64,000 bases of DNA from Lachnospiraceae bacterium (lineage in GTDB: Bacteria; Bacillota; Clostridia; Lachnospirales; Lachnospiraceae), in assembly GCA_024399135.1 (NCBI GenBank), contig JAKSHY010000003.1, positions 147,054-211,053 on the forward strand, read 5' to 3'. Positions 26,199 to 35,581 of the stretch are shown here, one piece after another. A program made the translations under genes and the position numbers. The notes beneath the pieces are model-generated. The model did not search any database and was not told where the DNA came from. It worked only from the letters and a program-made list of their open reading frames with translations. The number at the start of each line of letters is the position of its first letter. Positions within the stretch are counted from its first letter, which is position 1.

Positions 26199-27611
26199 CT
26201 ATGCAGTGAAATCAACTGTATTCCCGTTAGCTTCCATCATCTTGGCTGCTAATATTTCTTCTTCAGAAGCTTCATCCTCGAACAGTGCGTCCAGATCGTT
26301 AAGATTAATTCTTCTTGGTCTTCTGTCCTCTCTGTTTCCTGATTCAGTTCCTGATTCATGTCCCTTTCCTTGCCAGAGGTTCGAATCAAAGCTTTGAAGT
26401 TCTACTGAAACCTCAATCTCAGTAACCTTGGTTCCTGATGCTTTAAAGGTTTCTCGAAGGTCATTCAGTTCTGCTTCAACTGCTGCCTTCACTAATTCGT
26501 TCTGAACCTTGAACTCTGCTGTAATCTCACCTGCCTTATTAGCTGTTAGGTTAACTTTAACATTACCAAGGCTTGCTGGATGAAGTGAAATTTCAATTTC
26601 ATCCATATCAGGTGTAAGATCTATTTTCATTCGATCCATTATCTGGTTCATAATATCTTGTGTTTCTTCTGAAACGAAAGAAGTTGGGGATTCGGGAATC
26701 TCCGTCTCGTTTTCACCAATTTCATTAACTAGGTTATTCGTCATCGGATTCTTAATTAAAGTACCCTCGGAATTCTTGAAGTCGTGGGATTCTTCCTTTG
26801 AAGATTCTTCCTTCGACTCTTTTGGTTGAACCTTAGTATCTTTTAATGGTGTTTCGGTAGTAGTCTTAATTTCATTTCCGTTCTTGTCAACTTCAATGGT
26901 CTTATCATTAACTTCTACCTTAAACTTGGGAGCCTCTTTGATAGTATCCTGATCTGAGATAGTTTCGACACTCATTTCCATTTCGGGTGAATTTTCCTGA
27001 ACCTCGGCAAGTTCAATTAAATTCTTAACATCCGAAACTTCGATGTCCATATCTTCTGCTACATCCGCTACAGTGGCGTCCACTATAGTTGTCAGATCCT
27101 TAACAGATTCAAAGAGATTTTCGTTCGTTACTAAGGCTATCGGCTCGGTCTCATCACTAAGCTCTAAAACCACATCTTGAAGATTTGATGGTTCTAATAA
27201 AGAGATTACATTAAGTCCAAGGACTTCAATTGTTTCTTCAACCTCTTCAACTGTAACTTCCATCTCATCTGCTATAGCTTTTACGATTTCCTGTCCTGCT
27301 TCTTCTAAAGCATTCATTTCATCTTCTGTAACCTCTTTAGGTTCATCCTTTGAAATTTCAGGTTTTTTATTATCAAGCTTCCTTGCTGATTCAACCTGAC
27401 TTTTGAAATCATCCTTGCCATTAGCTTCGGTTTTAGGAGTTTTAGTATCAACCTGACCTACATCTTTTGGTGTTTGACTGTCCTGGGCTTTAGTCATTAC
27501 ATCACCGAAGTTCATGGAATTCGAGAAGCTTTTTGCTCCATTCGCACCCATGTTAGAGGTGTTAACGTAATTCATAAGGCCGCCGAAGTCTTTGACTGAT
27601 GTACTAGTCAT
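26199..27611 (-). CDS. fliK: FliK, hook-length control protein
   Basis: 470 residues. A long, acidic, low-complexity N-terminal ruler region (about 1-320) and the compact C-terminal Flg_hook domain (about 335-425, IEISLHPASLGNVKVNLTAN then ITAEFKVQNELVKAAVEAEL). It measures the hook and triggers FlhB to change export specificity. It sits between the MotE-like gene and flgD as expected. Confidence 0.93.
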   Translation of the reverse strand: MTSTSVKDFGGLMNYVNTSNMGANGAKSFSNSMNFGDVMTKAQDSQTPKDVGQVDTKTPKTEANGKDDFKSQVESARKLDNKKPEISKDEPKEVTEDEMNALEEAGQEIVKAIADEMEVTVEEVEETIEVLGLNVISLLEPSNLQDVVLELSDETEPIALVTNENLFESVKDLTTIVDATVADVAEDMDIEVSDVKNLIELAEVQENSPEMEMSVETISDQDTIKEAPKFKVEVNDKTIEVDKNGNEIKTTTETPLKDTKVQPKESKEESSKEESHDFKNSEGTLIKNPMTNNLVNEIGENETEIPESPTSFVSEETQDIMNQIMDRMKIDLTPDMDEIEISLHPASLGNVKVNLTANKAGEITAEFKVQNELVKAAVEAELNDLRETFKASGTKVTEIEVSVELQSFDSNLWQGKGHESGTESGNREDRRPRRINLNDLDALFEDEASEEEILAAKMMEANGNTVDFTA

Positions 27612-27675
27612 TTACTCTCCTCCTTATATTAATATTTCAAGGTACACTAAGTATATCGGACGAAAAGATGAAAAC

Positions 27676-28554
27676 TTAAGACTCTGGGTCCATAATTTTC
27701 GTAATTTTTGCCGCAATCTCTTCATCCATAGCGCCAAGAATTTTTCCTCTGTCCGCAGGCTCCATTACGGACAGTATTCTTGCGACTAAATCAAGGTTAT
27801 CTGTCATCTGTTCGAATATTCCGGCTGCAGCCTTTGGCTTCATCTCTGAATAAGCCTTGGCGTAGTCCTTTATTTCCTTCGTCTCTTCCTTCTGAATTAC
27901 AACCTGCTTATAAAGATATTCAGCAGTGGCAGGATCCATTGCCTCATAGAACTTCTGGTATGCATCAATACCAGGCCCTTTGTCAGCATATACAACCTCT
28001 TCATAAAACTCAGTCTTGATTCTCTGAAAATCTACCTGAGCATCCTCGAAGGTCTTTAATCTTTCTACTTCAGAACGAAGTGTAGTAATATCATCTGTAT
28101 TAGTTGTATCGGTAGCCTTAGCCCTTTCTAATTCAAGTTCAAGCTCCTTAATATAATCAACAGCCTCTTTTAAATTAGAGTATCCACCATAGCTTCCAGA
28201 TTCATCATCTGTAACTACTGTATCCTGAGATTCCGGAAGAATAAGGTTAAGCACTGGAACATCCTTTAAAATAGGTGTAAGAACATTGGTGCCGAAGCCT
28301 CCAAGGTCAAGCTTAACAACAAGACATAAAATGGCTATCCAGATTAATACAATAACAAACGTTACCATAAAAACAGAACCACCACCCTGTTCTTCTTCAT
28401 CATAAAGATCAGCTTCCTGGCTTGCTATTTCCTTAGCTCGTCTTTTAGCAGCCTTCTTCTGCTCCTTTTGCTCCTTTTGAAGTTGTTTCTTCTCCTCCTT
28501 AAGACGGGCATGCTCTGCCTTCGCCTGTTCAGGAGTCATCATTTCATCAGCCAT
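27676..28554 (-). CDS. MotE-like / YlxF-type membrane protein with MgtE N-type C-terminus
   Basis: 292 residues. A basic coiled-coil N-terminus (10-50), one membrane helix (about 62-84), an extracellular coiled coil (about 140-175) and a C-terminal MgtE-N-like helical domain (about 215-292, YSEMKPKAAAGIFEQM and RILSVMEPADRGKILGAMD). This matches the gene between fliJ and fliK in Firmicutes (ylxF in B. subtilis), related to MotE chaperones that stabilise MotC. It overlaps fliJ by 8 nt. Confidence 0.85.
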   Translation of the reverse strand: MADEMMTPEQAKAEHARLKEEKKQLQKEQKEQKKAAKRRAKEIASQEADLYDEEEQGGGSVFMVTFVIVLIWIAILCLVVKLDLGGFGTNVLTPILKDVPVLNLILPESQDTVVTDDESGSYGGYSNLKEAVDYIKELELELERAKATDTTNTDDITTLRSEVERLKTFEDAQVDFQRIKTEFYEEVVYADKGPGIDAYQKFYEAMDPATAEYLYKQVVIQKEETKEIKDYAKAYSEMKPKAAAGIFEQMTDNLDLVARILSVMEPADRGKILGAMDEEIAAKITKIMDPES

Positions 28555-29002
28555 TTTCCTTTATCCTTTGACCATAGGTATAGCTGGTCAATTCATCTAC
28601 TTCTTTTGCTTCCTGAGCATTCAACTCTCTTTTAAAATCCTCGAAAGCTCTTTCTTTCAATTTATTCTGAACCTCAGTTTCCTGCATCGCGCGGGTCAAA
28701 TTATCTCTAGCGCGATTAAAAGCCTTCTCAGCCTTCGAAACCTCTGACTGCTGTCCCTGAATATATTCTTCAACCCTTTCCAGGGCATATTTATTCTCGT
28801 TAATCTTCTGAATATCAAGCGTAGTATTGCGAAGAGCTATAGCTTCACCTTCATATTCTTTTTTTCTTCTTTCCAAAGAAGCTAACTTTTCAAGTTCTTC
28901 ATCTAGCCTGATTCGGGCCTGGGCAAATTCATTCTTCGCCTGAGTTTCAAGTTTTTCCTTAATATTCAGAATACTCTGCATTCTGTAAATAAACTTGGCC
29001 AT
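28547..29002 (-). CDS. fliJ: FliJ, export ATPase central stalk
   Basis: 151 residues, almost entirely coiled coil, starting FIYRMQSILNIKEKLETQAKN in the pattern of FliJ. It inserts into the FliI hexamer and links it to FlhA. Placed directly after fliI (18 bp). Confidence 0.92.
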   Translation of the reverse strand: MAKFIYRMQSILNIKEKLETQAKNEFAQARIRLDEELEKLASLERRKKEYEGEAIALRNTTLDIQKINENKYALERVEEYIQGQQSEVSKAEKAFNRARDNLTRAMQETEVQNKLKERAFEDFKRELNAQEAKEVDELTSYTYGQRIKENG

Positions 29003-29020
29003 TACTCACCCTTCGCCTCT

Positions 29021-30328
29021 TTAAAACAGATTTTCCATCATTGAAACTGTCTCTTCGAAGCTAAATTTATCTTCTGTACTTTGAAGAAGAAAATCATTGA
29101 CTGAACCAATCTTTTGAATTGCATTATCAATATCCGGATTAGAGCCTGACTTATAGGCACCAATGTTAATCAGATCTTCTGCTTCGTTATATGTTGCCAA
29201 TACATTCTTTAGTTTTCCTGCTGCCGCCTTATGTTCCTTAGCAGCTATCTGCGACATACATCTACTGATACTCTGCAAAACATCAATGGCAGGATAGTGA
29301 TTCTTATGTGCAAGCTTTCTGTTAAGCATTATATGACCATCAAGAATAGAACGCGCCGTATCAGTTATAGGCTCATTAAAGTCATCACCATCAACGAGGA
29401 CTGTGTACAGTCCTGTTATAGACCCTTTGTCAGAACAGCCTGCTCTTTCTAAAAGTTTAGGCAATTCTGAATATACAGACGGCGGATATCCTCTTGATAC
29501 AGGAGGTTCGCCTGATGCTAATCCAATTTCTCTTTGGGCCATACAAAATCTGGTCATAGAATCCATCATCAGAAGAACATCTTTTCCCTGGTCTCTATAA
29601 TATTCAGCTATGGCTGTTGCTGTCTGAGCAGCCTTCTTTCTTTCCAGTGCAGGTCTGTCCGATGTTGCTATTACAACAACCGAACGCTTCATACCCTCAG
29701 GACCTAAGTCCCTTTCTATGAATTCTCTAACCTCACGGCCTCGCTCTCCAATAAGAGCAATTACATTAATATCAGCCTTGGTATTCCTGGCGAACATTCC
29801 CATCAATGTTGACTTACCAACACCGGAGCCCGCGAATATACCAATTCTCTGACCTTTGCCAACTGTTATTAGTCCATCAACCGCCTTAACCCCCAATGGA
29901 AGTACGTCTGAAATAATTTTTCTCGACATAGGATCAGGCGCCGGAGCATCTATTGGATAATCAACTCCACCTAATATTTCTCCCTGATTAGGTCTTCCAA
30001 GTCCGTCAAGTGTCATTCCAAGAAGAGAATCAGCGACCTTAATCATCAATGGATGGCCTGTGTTCTCAACACTACTACCCGGACCTATTCCTTCAACATT
30101 ATCATATGGCATGAGAAGGTTCTTTCCCTCTTTAAAACCTACTATTTCAGCCATGGCAGGTTCAACCCTGTCCGAAAGATGTGAAGGATAAATATAACAT
30201 ACATCGCCTAATTTCGCCTGTGGACCAGCCGTTTCAACTGTGAGTCCTACAGCATTCACAACCTTTCCTCTAACCTTGAAAAGTCTATCGTTATATATGC
30301 TGTTATATTTATTCAAATCTATGTTCAT
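29021..30328 (-). CDS. fliI: FliI, flagellar export ATPase
   Basis: 435 residues, normal length. F1-like beta fold with P-loop GSGVGKST (about 167-174), Walker B LLMMDSMTRF, and the ERGREVREF motif. It energises export with FliH and FliJ. Operon order fliH-fliI-fliJ is intact. Confidence 0.97.
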   Translation of the reverse strand: MNIDLNKYNSIYNDRLFKVRGKVVNAVGLTVETAGPQAKLGDVCYIYPSHLSDRVEPAMAEIVGFKEGKNLLMPYDNVEGIGPGSSVENTGHPLMIKVADSLLGMTLDGLGRPNQGEILGGVDYPIDAPAPDPMSRKIISDVLPLGVKAVDGLITVGKGQRIGIFAGSGVGKSTLMGMFARNTKADINVIALIGERGREVREFIERDLGPEGMKRSVVVIATSDRPALERKKAAQTATAIAEYYRDQGKDVLLMMDSMTRFCMAQREIGLASGEPPVSRGYPPSVYSELPKLLERAGCSDKGSITGLYTVLVDGDDFNEPITDTARSILDGHIMLNRKLAHKNHYPAIDVLQSISRCMSQIAAKEHKAAAGKLKNVLATYNEAEDLINIGAYKSGSNPDIDNAIQKIGSVNDFLLQSTEDKFSFEETVSMMENLF

Positions 30329-30358
30329 ACTAATCTCTTTAATAGCATCTATAAGCTT

Positions 30359-31339
30359 TTATTGATAAGCTAAAAGCATGAGTTTTCTTTTTAGTTCACT
30401 AAGCTCTGTCTCTAAAGAACAGTCAAATATACCATTAGAGGTCTCTATCATAGCGCCACCTTCATTCAATGTGGCATCCTGAATGAATTCAATACGATCC
30501 TCTGTCATTCCGGTTTCAACTAAAATATCGTCCTTATTCTCCATCACCATCTGGTAATCAGTTTTCGAAATATGAACTATAATTCCTGATGAGCTTTCCG
30601 AACTATTAATAGCATCAGCCAACAAGCCAAAGATAATGCCCCTGTAGGATTCAAAATCTACTTTGAAGATATGCTGATATATATCAGTAATCTTATCAAC
30701 CAGCATAGGCTCTATCTCAGAGAGCTGCCTTTCATATTCTTCAGCCATTTCTCTTCCCTGTCTTTCAAGGTCAGAACGCATGGCCTCCAATTCCTCCATG
30801 GCACTTTGATTTCCAGCGGCATATCCTTCCTGCCAGCCTTCTTCATTCGCCCTTTGCTTTATTTCCATAGCCTCATTATTAGCATTATCAATAATAGAAG
30901 CAGCCTCTTGTCTTAGTGACTCAATTTCTGCTCTTACCTCAACAAGCTCATCTGACTGATTGTTAGTAGGCGGTTGCATCGATGAATAGTCAGCAGCCAC
31001 AAAGCCATCGTTCTCATAGCCAGACATTTCAGACTGACCTTCATCATACTGGCCTTCCTCATACTGTCCATCGGCATACCCTGGGCTATTGCCTCCAAGG
31101 ATAACACCTGTTGCAGAATCGTCACTAAGTAGCGCATCAAGATTTTTCGCCTGAAGTCCAGCCGAGAATTCTGAATTCTCATCGCCATTATCAATATTAT
31201 TCTGGTCACCGAAAATAAGATTAAGTCTCGCTCTTCGCTCCTCTTCTTCTCTGACCCTCTGTTCTACTAAATTATTAGAGTCAACCATTCTGGTATCATC
31301 TTCTACCGATACCCAGTAACCCTTTAGTAAATTAGACAA
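30359..31339 (-). CDS. fliH: FliH, export ATPase regulator
   Basis: 326 residues. The N-terminal region is acidic with short repeats (YEEGQYDEGQ). The coiled-coil segment from about 130 to 215 includes the glycine-containing FliH stretch, and the C-terminal domain (about 220-326) resembles V/F-ATPase stator subunits (VDFESYRGIIFGLLADAI). It anchors FliI to the C-ring. Its end overlaps nothing downstream; its start overlaps fliG by 8 nt. Confidence 0.93.
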   Translation of the reverse strand: MSNLLKGYWVSVEDDTRMVDSNNLVEQRVREEEERRARLNLIFGDQNNIDNGDENSEFSAGLQAKNLDALLSDDSATGVILGGNSPGYADGQYEEGQYDEGQSEMSGYENDGFVAADYSSMQPPTNNQSDELVEVRAEIESLRQEAASIIDNANNEAMEIKQRANEEGWQEGYAAGNQSAMEELEAMRSDLERQGREMAEEYERQLSEIEPMLVDKITDIYQHIFKVDFESYRGIIFGLLADAINSSESSSGIIVHISKTDYQMVMENKDDILVETGMTEDRIEFIQDATLNEGGAMIETSNGIFDCSLETELSELKRKLMLLAYQ

Positions 31340-32348
31340 TTATCTCGTCACCTCCACCTCTAGAGATAACAATTTCACCAGCGTCCTCAAGCTTACGAAT
31401 AACAGAAACAATCTTCTGCTGAGCTTCCTCTACATCCTTCATACGTACAGGTCCCATGAATTCCATATCTTCCTTGATCATTGTTACCAAACGTTTAGAC
31501 AAGTTATTGAAGATAGCAGTCTGTACCTGTTCATTAGAACCCTTAAGGGCAACTGCAAGGTCATTATTTTCAACATCACGAAGAACTCTCTGAATAGCTC
31601 TATCATCAAGAAGCAAGATATCTTCGAATACGAACATCTTCTTACGAATCTCATCTGCAAGTTCTGGCTCTTCGATTTCGAGTGTTTCCATGATATGTTT
31701 TTCTGTACCACGGTCTACTGTATTTAAAATCTCAACGACAGCATCTACGCCACCGATGATTGTGTAATCCTGGTTAACAAGTGATGCCAGTTTAGATTCA
31801 AGCACCTTTTCAACCTCTTTAATAACATCAGGAGATGTTCTGTCCATAACAGCTATACGCTTCGCAACATCGGCCTGTCTGTCAGGTGGAAGTGCTGATA
31901 CAATCTGTGCTGACTGAGTAGCCGGAAGGTACGAAAGAATAAGGGCTATAGTCTGTGGATGCTCATCCTGAATGAAGTTAAAGAGCTGAGAAGCATCTGT
32001 CTTTCGTACGAATTCGAAAGGCTTAACCTGAAGCGATGCAGTAAGCTTACTGATAACGTCCATGGCCTTGTCATTACCAAATGACTTCTCCAAAAGGTCT
32101 CTTGCGTAGTTAATACCACCCTCGGCAATATACTGCTGTGCAAGACATATCTGATAGAATTCATCAATAACAGCCTCCTTAATCTGAGGAGTGATTGATC
32201 TTGTGTTGGCAATCTCAAGTGTTAATTCTTCAATTTCTTCTTCTTTTAAATGTTTAAAGATAGTTGCTGATCTTTCTGGTCCGAGCGCAATTAAAAGAAC
32301 TGCTGCCTTCTGTACTCCGCCTAAACTATCATCCTGAAACCTAGCCAT
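31332..32348 (-). CDS. fliG: FliG, flagellar motor switch protein
   Basis: 338 residues, standard length. N domain AAVLLIALGPERSATIFKHL, middle EHPQTIALILSYL (EHPQ motif) and C-terminal torque domain with FEDILLLDDRAIQRVLRDV. It contacts MotA and the MS ring. Four nt separate it from fliF. Confidence 0.97.
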   Translation of the reverse strand: MARFQDDSLGGVQKAAVLLIALGPERSATIFKHLKEEEIEELTLEIANTRSITPQIKEAVIDEFYQICLAQQYIAEGGINYARDLLEKSFGNDKAMDVISKLTASLQVKPFEFVRKTDASQLFNFIQDEHPQTIALILSYLPATQSAQIVSALPPDRQADVAKRIAVMDRTSPDVIKEVEKVLESKLASLVNQDYTIIGGVDAVVEILNTVDRGTEKHIMETLEIEEPELADEIRKKMFVFEDILLLDDRAIQRVLRDVENNDLAVALKGSNEQVQTAIFNNLSKRLVTMIKEDMEFMGPVRMKDVEEAQQKIVSVIRKLEDAGEIVISRGGGDEIIV

Positions 32349-32351
32349 TAC

Positions 32352-33953
32352 TTACCCCCAATCCTCGGTCAGCCAGTTACGCAAAAGGTTAGCTGACGCC
32401 TCTGGATTATCATCAACGAATTTTTCTATTAATCGACGAGTCTCAGAAACCTGCTCTGTCGAAATATCCTCAAGATCAGATTCTGGCTGTGACTGAAGAA
32501 GTGTTTCAACAGTAAGCTCTTCTGGTTCTTCTGGAGCCTTCTCCTGCTTCATACTTCTTAATACTACGAATACTAATAGCGCAAGAATTACGATTATCAG
32601 TGCAATCGTCATCACATCTGTTGCCGAAATACCAAGACCTTCCTTGTCTATGAACATATTCTCCGAATAAGCAACAATTGAAATATTCGATGTATTAAAG
32701 CCAGTCGCCTTAGCAACCATATCATAGATGCTGTCATCTACCGGTGAAACTGTACGTGCCTGATTAGCAAGCTTGTACTCTTCCCATGAAATACCATCTA
32801 AGAATCCCTGAGCCTTAACATCCTCTTCTCTTACTACCACTACCTTAGTCAGGGCCAAAGATATAGATGAATTACTATAATTAACTGCACCGGCCGGAGT
32901 CGACTTATCTGTGATTTTTTCTGATGGAAGATAATTTCTTTCAATTTCCTCAACCGTTGAAGATGACTGCTGATTATCCTGCCATACATATTCTGTATCA
33001 CCATTAGAATCAGTTCCCGGAACATCCTGATTTCCGTTAGTTGATTCTGAGTTATAGGTTCTTTCAGATGATAGATAGCCCTGTGACTGTCCATCCTCTA
33101 CATAATACTGATGATCTGTTTCTGAATATGAGCTAAAATCTACATCGAGATTAACTGCAACCTCTGCCTTACTGTATTCACCAGTTCCTAATACTACCTG
33201 TCTTACTTCCTGCTTAACTACATTCTCGAACTGAGACTTAACCGAAAGCTGAGTACTTGCTGTTCCTGATACACTGTAATTATCAGCCCCTGAGAATAAT
33301 GTATTACCATTAGTATCCATGATAACTATATTCTCGTCAGACTTATTACCAATTGCTACAGCAACCGCATGTGCAAGTCCTGCTGCCTGATCATTATTAA
33401 GCTCATTACCATCAAGATCCACCAAAACCCATGCTGACGAATCCTCATCCTTAGAGATTAGTGTTCCATCGTTATCTGGAATATAAAGATCTACTACTGC
33501 GCTCTTAACGAAGCTGAACTTTCCAATGATATCCTGAGCTAATCTATTCTCAAGATATACCTCATATCTTTTCTGCTTGTCAGATTCTGTAGTTGAAAAT
33601 CCACCATCAGTTACATTATCAATAGTGTAAGCACTTGACTGAATATCGTTAGCACCAAGTAAAAGGTTAGCCTCTGACTGCTGGTTTTTATTAATCTTAA
33701 TCTGGTATCCATCATCTGACACCTGATAATCGAGACCTTCTCCAGCTAATAATTCCGAAACCTCAGAAGCTTCCTTCGTAGTATTACAGTTTAATAAAAC
33801 TATATACTGAGGCTGGCTTAATATAGTAATCACTATAGCAAGAGCTAAAATAACTCCCGCTGCAGCTGCTACGATATATGTCTTTTGTTTAGTTGTAAAT
33901 CTGTTCCACCAATCAAGAACCTTTTGAAGAAGTTCTTTTAATTTATCAGGCAT
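32352..33953 (-). CDS. fliF: FliF, MS-ring protein
   Basis: 533 residues. Two membrane helices (about 23-44 and 447-467) flank the extracellular ring-building motifs (VLLNCNTTKEASEVSELL; RYEVYLENRLAQDIIGKF). The C-terminal cytoplasmic peptide SANLLRNWLTEDWG binds FliG, matching the usual tail. Base of the flagellum. Confidence 0.97.
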   Translation of the reverse strand: MPDKLKELLQKVLDWWNRFTTKQKTYIVAAAAGVILALAIVITILSQPQYIVLLNCNTTKEASEVSELLAGEGLDYQVSDDGYQIKINKNQQSEANLLLGANDIQSSAYTIDNVTDGGFSTTESDKQKRYEVYLENRLAQDIIGKFSFVKSAVVDLYIPDNDGTLISKDEDSSAWVLVDLDGNELNNDQAAGLAHAVAVAIGNKSDENIVIMDTNGNTLFSGADNYSVSGTASTQLSVKSQFENVVKQEVRQVVLGTGEYSKAEVAVNLDVDFSSYSETDHQYYVEDGQSQGYLSSERTYNSESTNGNQDVPGTDSNGDTEYVWQDNQQSSSTVEEIERNYLPSEKITDKSTPAGAVNYSNSSISLALTKVVVVREEDVKAQGFLDGISWEEYKLANQARTVSPVDDSIYDMVAKATGFNTSNISIVAYSENMFIDKEGLGISATDVMTIALIIVILALLVFVVLRSMKQEKAPEEPEELTVETLLQSQPESDLEDISTEQVSETRRLIEKFVDDNPEASANLLRNWLTEDWG

Positions 33954-34010
33954 TAGTCCATACTCCGATTACAAATATATTTGAATATATCAAGTCATGC
34001 AAAACGCATA

Positions 34011-34325
34011 TTAAATCTGCATCTGCATTATTTCTCTGTAGGCATCCAGAACCTTGTCTCTGACAGCTACAGTATACTGAAGTGATGTCTGAGCCTTCTG
34101 AAGCGCTATTGTTAATTCATGTGTATTATCTGTCTCACCTAAAGCCCACTTAAGTTCTTCATTCTCAGCATCTGAAAGATATGAGTTAGTAACACTTAAG
34201 TTCTCGACAGCCTTATCAAAAAGAGATGCGAATTCACCTGTTGATTCGATGTTCGCAATTGATGAATTATCTGCTGCCTTCTGAATTGCTTTAGAAGATA
34301 TATTATAAAATGACGAAATATCCAT
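34011..34325 (-). CDS. fliE: FliE, rod/MS-ring junction protein
   Basis: 104 residues. C-terminal ELTIALQKAQTSLQYTVAVRDKVLDAYREIMQMQI is the conserved FliE end. It links the export gate to the proximal rod. Position between flgC and fliF is standard. Confidence 0.95.
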   Translation of the reverse strand: MDISSFYNISSKAIQKAADNSSIANIESTGEFASLFDKAVENLSVTNSYLSDAENEELKWALGETDNTHELTIALQKAQTSLQYTVAVRDKVLDAYREIMQMQI

Positions 34326-34367
34326 TTACTTCTCCTTTAGAATAATATCCTTAACCTGCCAATATTA

Positions 34368-34820
34368 TTAACTGTTGCCGCCCATCGTAAGTCCTGTTGT
34401 TGCAATGGACTTTGATGTATTAAATGCAGTTGCATTCGCTTCATATGCACGGGAAGAATCAATAAGGTTAGTCATTTCTGTAACGATGTTAACATTAGGA
34501 TAAGTTACATATCCATTCTCATCAGCATCTGGATGGGATGGATCATATACCATATTCATCTGTGTCCAGTTATCTTCCGAAACCTTCGAAACCTTAACTC
34601 CCTGACCTGTATACTGTTCTGTAGCTCTTCCTAAATACGAGCTGAAGGTTGAAGGAGTTGCCTTTTTTTCTTCGAATGTTACGACCTTACGCTTATATGG
34701 TCCGCCTTCAGCAGTACGTGTCGTATTAACATTAGCCACGTTCTCTGCTATTACGTCCATTCTGTATCTTTCTGCTGTCATTCCTGAAGCATTAATATTA
34801 AATGAATTAAAAATACTCAT
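34368..34820 (-). CDS. flgC: FlgC, proximal rod protein
   Basis: 150 residues. The rod motif NINASGMTAERYRMDVIAENVANVNTT at the N-terminus, GGPYKRKVVTFEE in the middle, and the C-terminal NIVTEMTNLIDSSRAYEANATAFN motif. Starts 11 bp after flgB. Confidence 0.96.
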   Translation of the reverse strand: MSIFNSFNINASGMTAERYRMDVIAENVANVNTTRTAEGGPYKRKVVTFEEKKATPSTFSSYLGRATEQYTGQGVKVSKVSEDNWTQMNMVYDPSHPDADENGYVTYPNVNIVTEMTNLIDSSRAYEANATAFNTSKSIATTGLTMGGNS

Positions 34821-34831
34821 AATCTACCTCC

Positions 34832-35221
34832 TTACTTCATAACCATCTGAAGATTACTGAATTCCTGATTGATACTGTGCATAAGACCCTGATACTTGAT
34901 CTGGTTAGAAGCAAGTTCAACACCTTCTGTATCAATATCAACGTTATTTCCATCAAGACGATATGAGAAGTTCTGAGCGTCAGTAAATACTCTTGGCTTA
35001 AGCTGTGCTGTCTTTAAATTAGCAACCTTAGCATCAACTGACTTATATCTGAAATTGCCAAGGGCATGCCTTAGCTGATCCTCGAAATTAATATCCTGCC
35101 TTTTGTAGCCAGGAGTGTTAACGTTAGCCATGTTATTAGCTAAAACTTCATTTCTCTCCCAAGCTGCATCAGCAGTTTTTCCAAGGACATTAATATAATC
35201 ATAAACATTAGTGTTAATCAT
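34832..35221 (-). CDS. flgB: FlgB, proximal rod protein, first gene of the fla/che operon
   Basis: 129 residues from the ATG at 35221, which has GGAGG 6 nt upstream; an upstream in-frame ATG gives seven extra residues but no ribosome site. The ANNMANVNTPGYKRQDINFE rod motif sits at about 27-46 and the C-terminal NQIKYQGLMHSINQEFSNLQ helix is conserved. A SigA promoter about 35 nt upstream makes this the operon head. Confidence 0.95.
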   Translation of the reverse strand: MINTNVYDYINVLGKTADAAWERNEVLANNMANVNTPGYKRQDINFEDQLRHALGNFRYKSVDAKVANLKTAQLKPRVFTDAQNFSYRLDGNNVDIDTEGVELASNQIKYQGLMHSINQEFSNLQMVMK

Positions 35222-35261
35222 ATATTTCCTCCATATGGGCATAATCCACCCACCCTACTTA

Positions 35262-35289
35262 ATTATATAGAAAATACTAAAAAAGACAA
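35262..35289 (-). promoter_or_regulatory. Predicted SigA promoter of the fla/che operon
   Basis: Minus strand: -35 TTGTCT (35284-35289), 16-bp spacer, -10 TATAAT (35262-35267). Transcription would start near 35255, giving a leader of about 34 nt before flgB. The -10 is perfect and the -35 matches four of six positions. Confidence 0.65.
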
Positions 35290-35307
35290 GGTGTTTTTGG
35301 TCAAAAA

Positions 35308-35323
35308 CCACATCATATAGTGG
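35308..35323. promoter_or_regulatory. CCAC-N8-GTGG dyad just upstream of the fla/che -35
   Basis: CCACATCATATAGTGG lies 19 bp upstream of the -35 element and is nearly identical to the perfect palindrome 120 bp further upstream. Location fits an activator or repressor site. The binding protein is unknown. Confidence 0.4.
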
Positions 35324-35427
35324 TCACACGTGTTGACATAATACCATATCTTGTCATTTAAACCGTCGAGAAATGCCGATTTTTCAAGGGTTTTAGGGTT
35401 ATGACTTGTATTTTCATGGTTACATAA

Positions 35428-35443
35428 CCACTATATATAGTGG
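35428..35443. promoter_or_regulatory. Perfect 16-bp palindrome CCACTATATATAGTGG
   Basis: Exact dyad with CCAC/GTGG ends and an alternating TA core. The 11-mer ATAACCACTAT that covers its left half (35424-35434) recurs exactly in front of codY (36377-36387). A candidate operator. Confidence 0.45.
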
Positions 35444-35486
35444 CGTTAAAATATTTTTGGTACTTTAGTACCTCAGGAATAAAAAT

Positions 35487-35520
35487 AAGGGATTTATGTG
35501 CGGCGCTACATAAATCCCTT
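35487..35520 (-). terminator. Intrinsic terminator of codY
   Basis: Perfect 13-bp stem (AAGGGATTTATGT / ACATAAATCCCTT) with an 8-nt loop, followed on the minus strand by ATTTTTATT. It lies about 60 bp after the codY stop and before the flgB promoter, so it insulates the flagellar operon from topA-codY transcription. Confidence 0.88.
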
Positions 35521-35581
35521 TAAACCTGTTATTCCTTTAAACATCCTGCTATCGATATCCAAATGGATATCTGATAAGCAA

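Larger units (their letters stand above)
35222..35581. other. 360-bp codY-flgB intergenic region: promoter, palindromes, terminator
   Basis: No gene. Reading leftwards from codY it contains the codY terminator (35487-35520), a GGTACT-TT-AGTACC-type palindrome just beyond it, a perfect 16-bp palindrome (35428-35443), a related near-palindrome (35308-35323), an ACACGTGT palindrome beside it, and the flgB promoter (35262-35289). The density of dyads marks it as the main control region for motility. Confidence 0.7.

Noticed and set aside
35359..35380. Plus-strand TAAA-N12-GCCGAT resembling a flagellar sigma promoter
   Set aside because: The spacer is 12 instead of about 15 and it points towards the codY terminator with no gene to transcribe.
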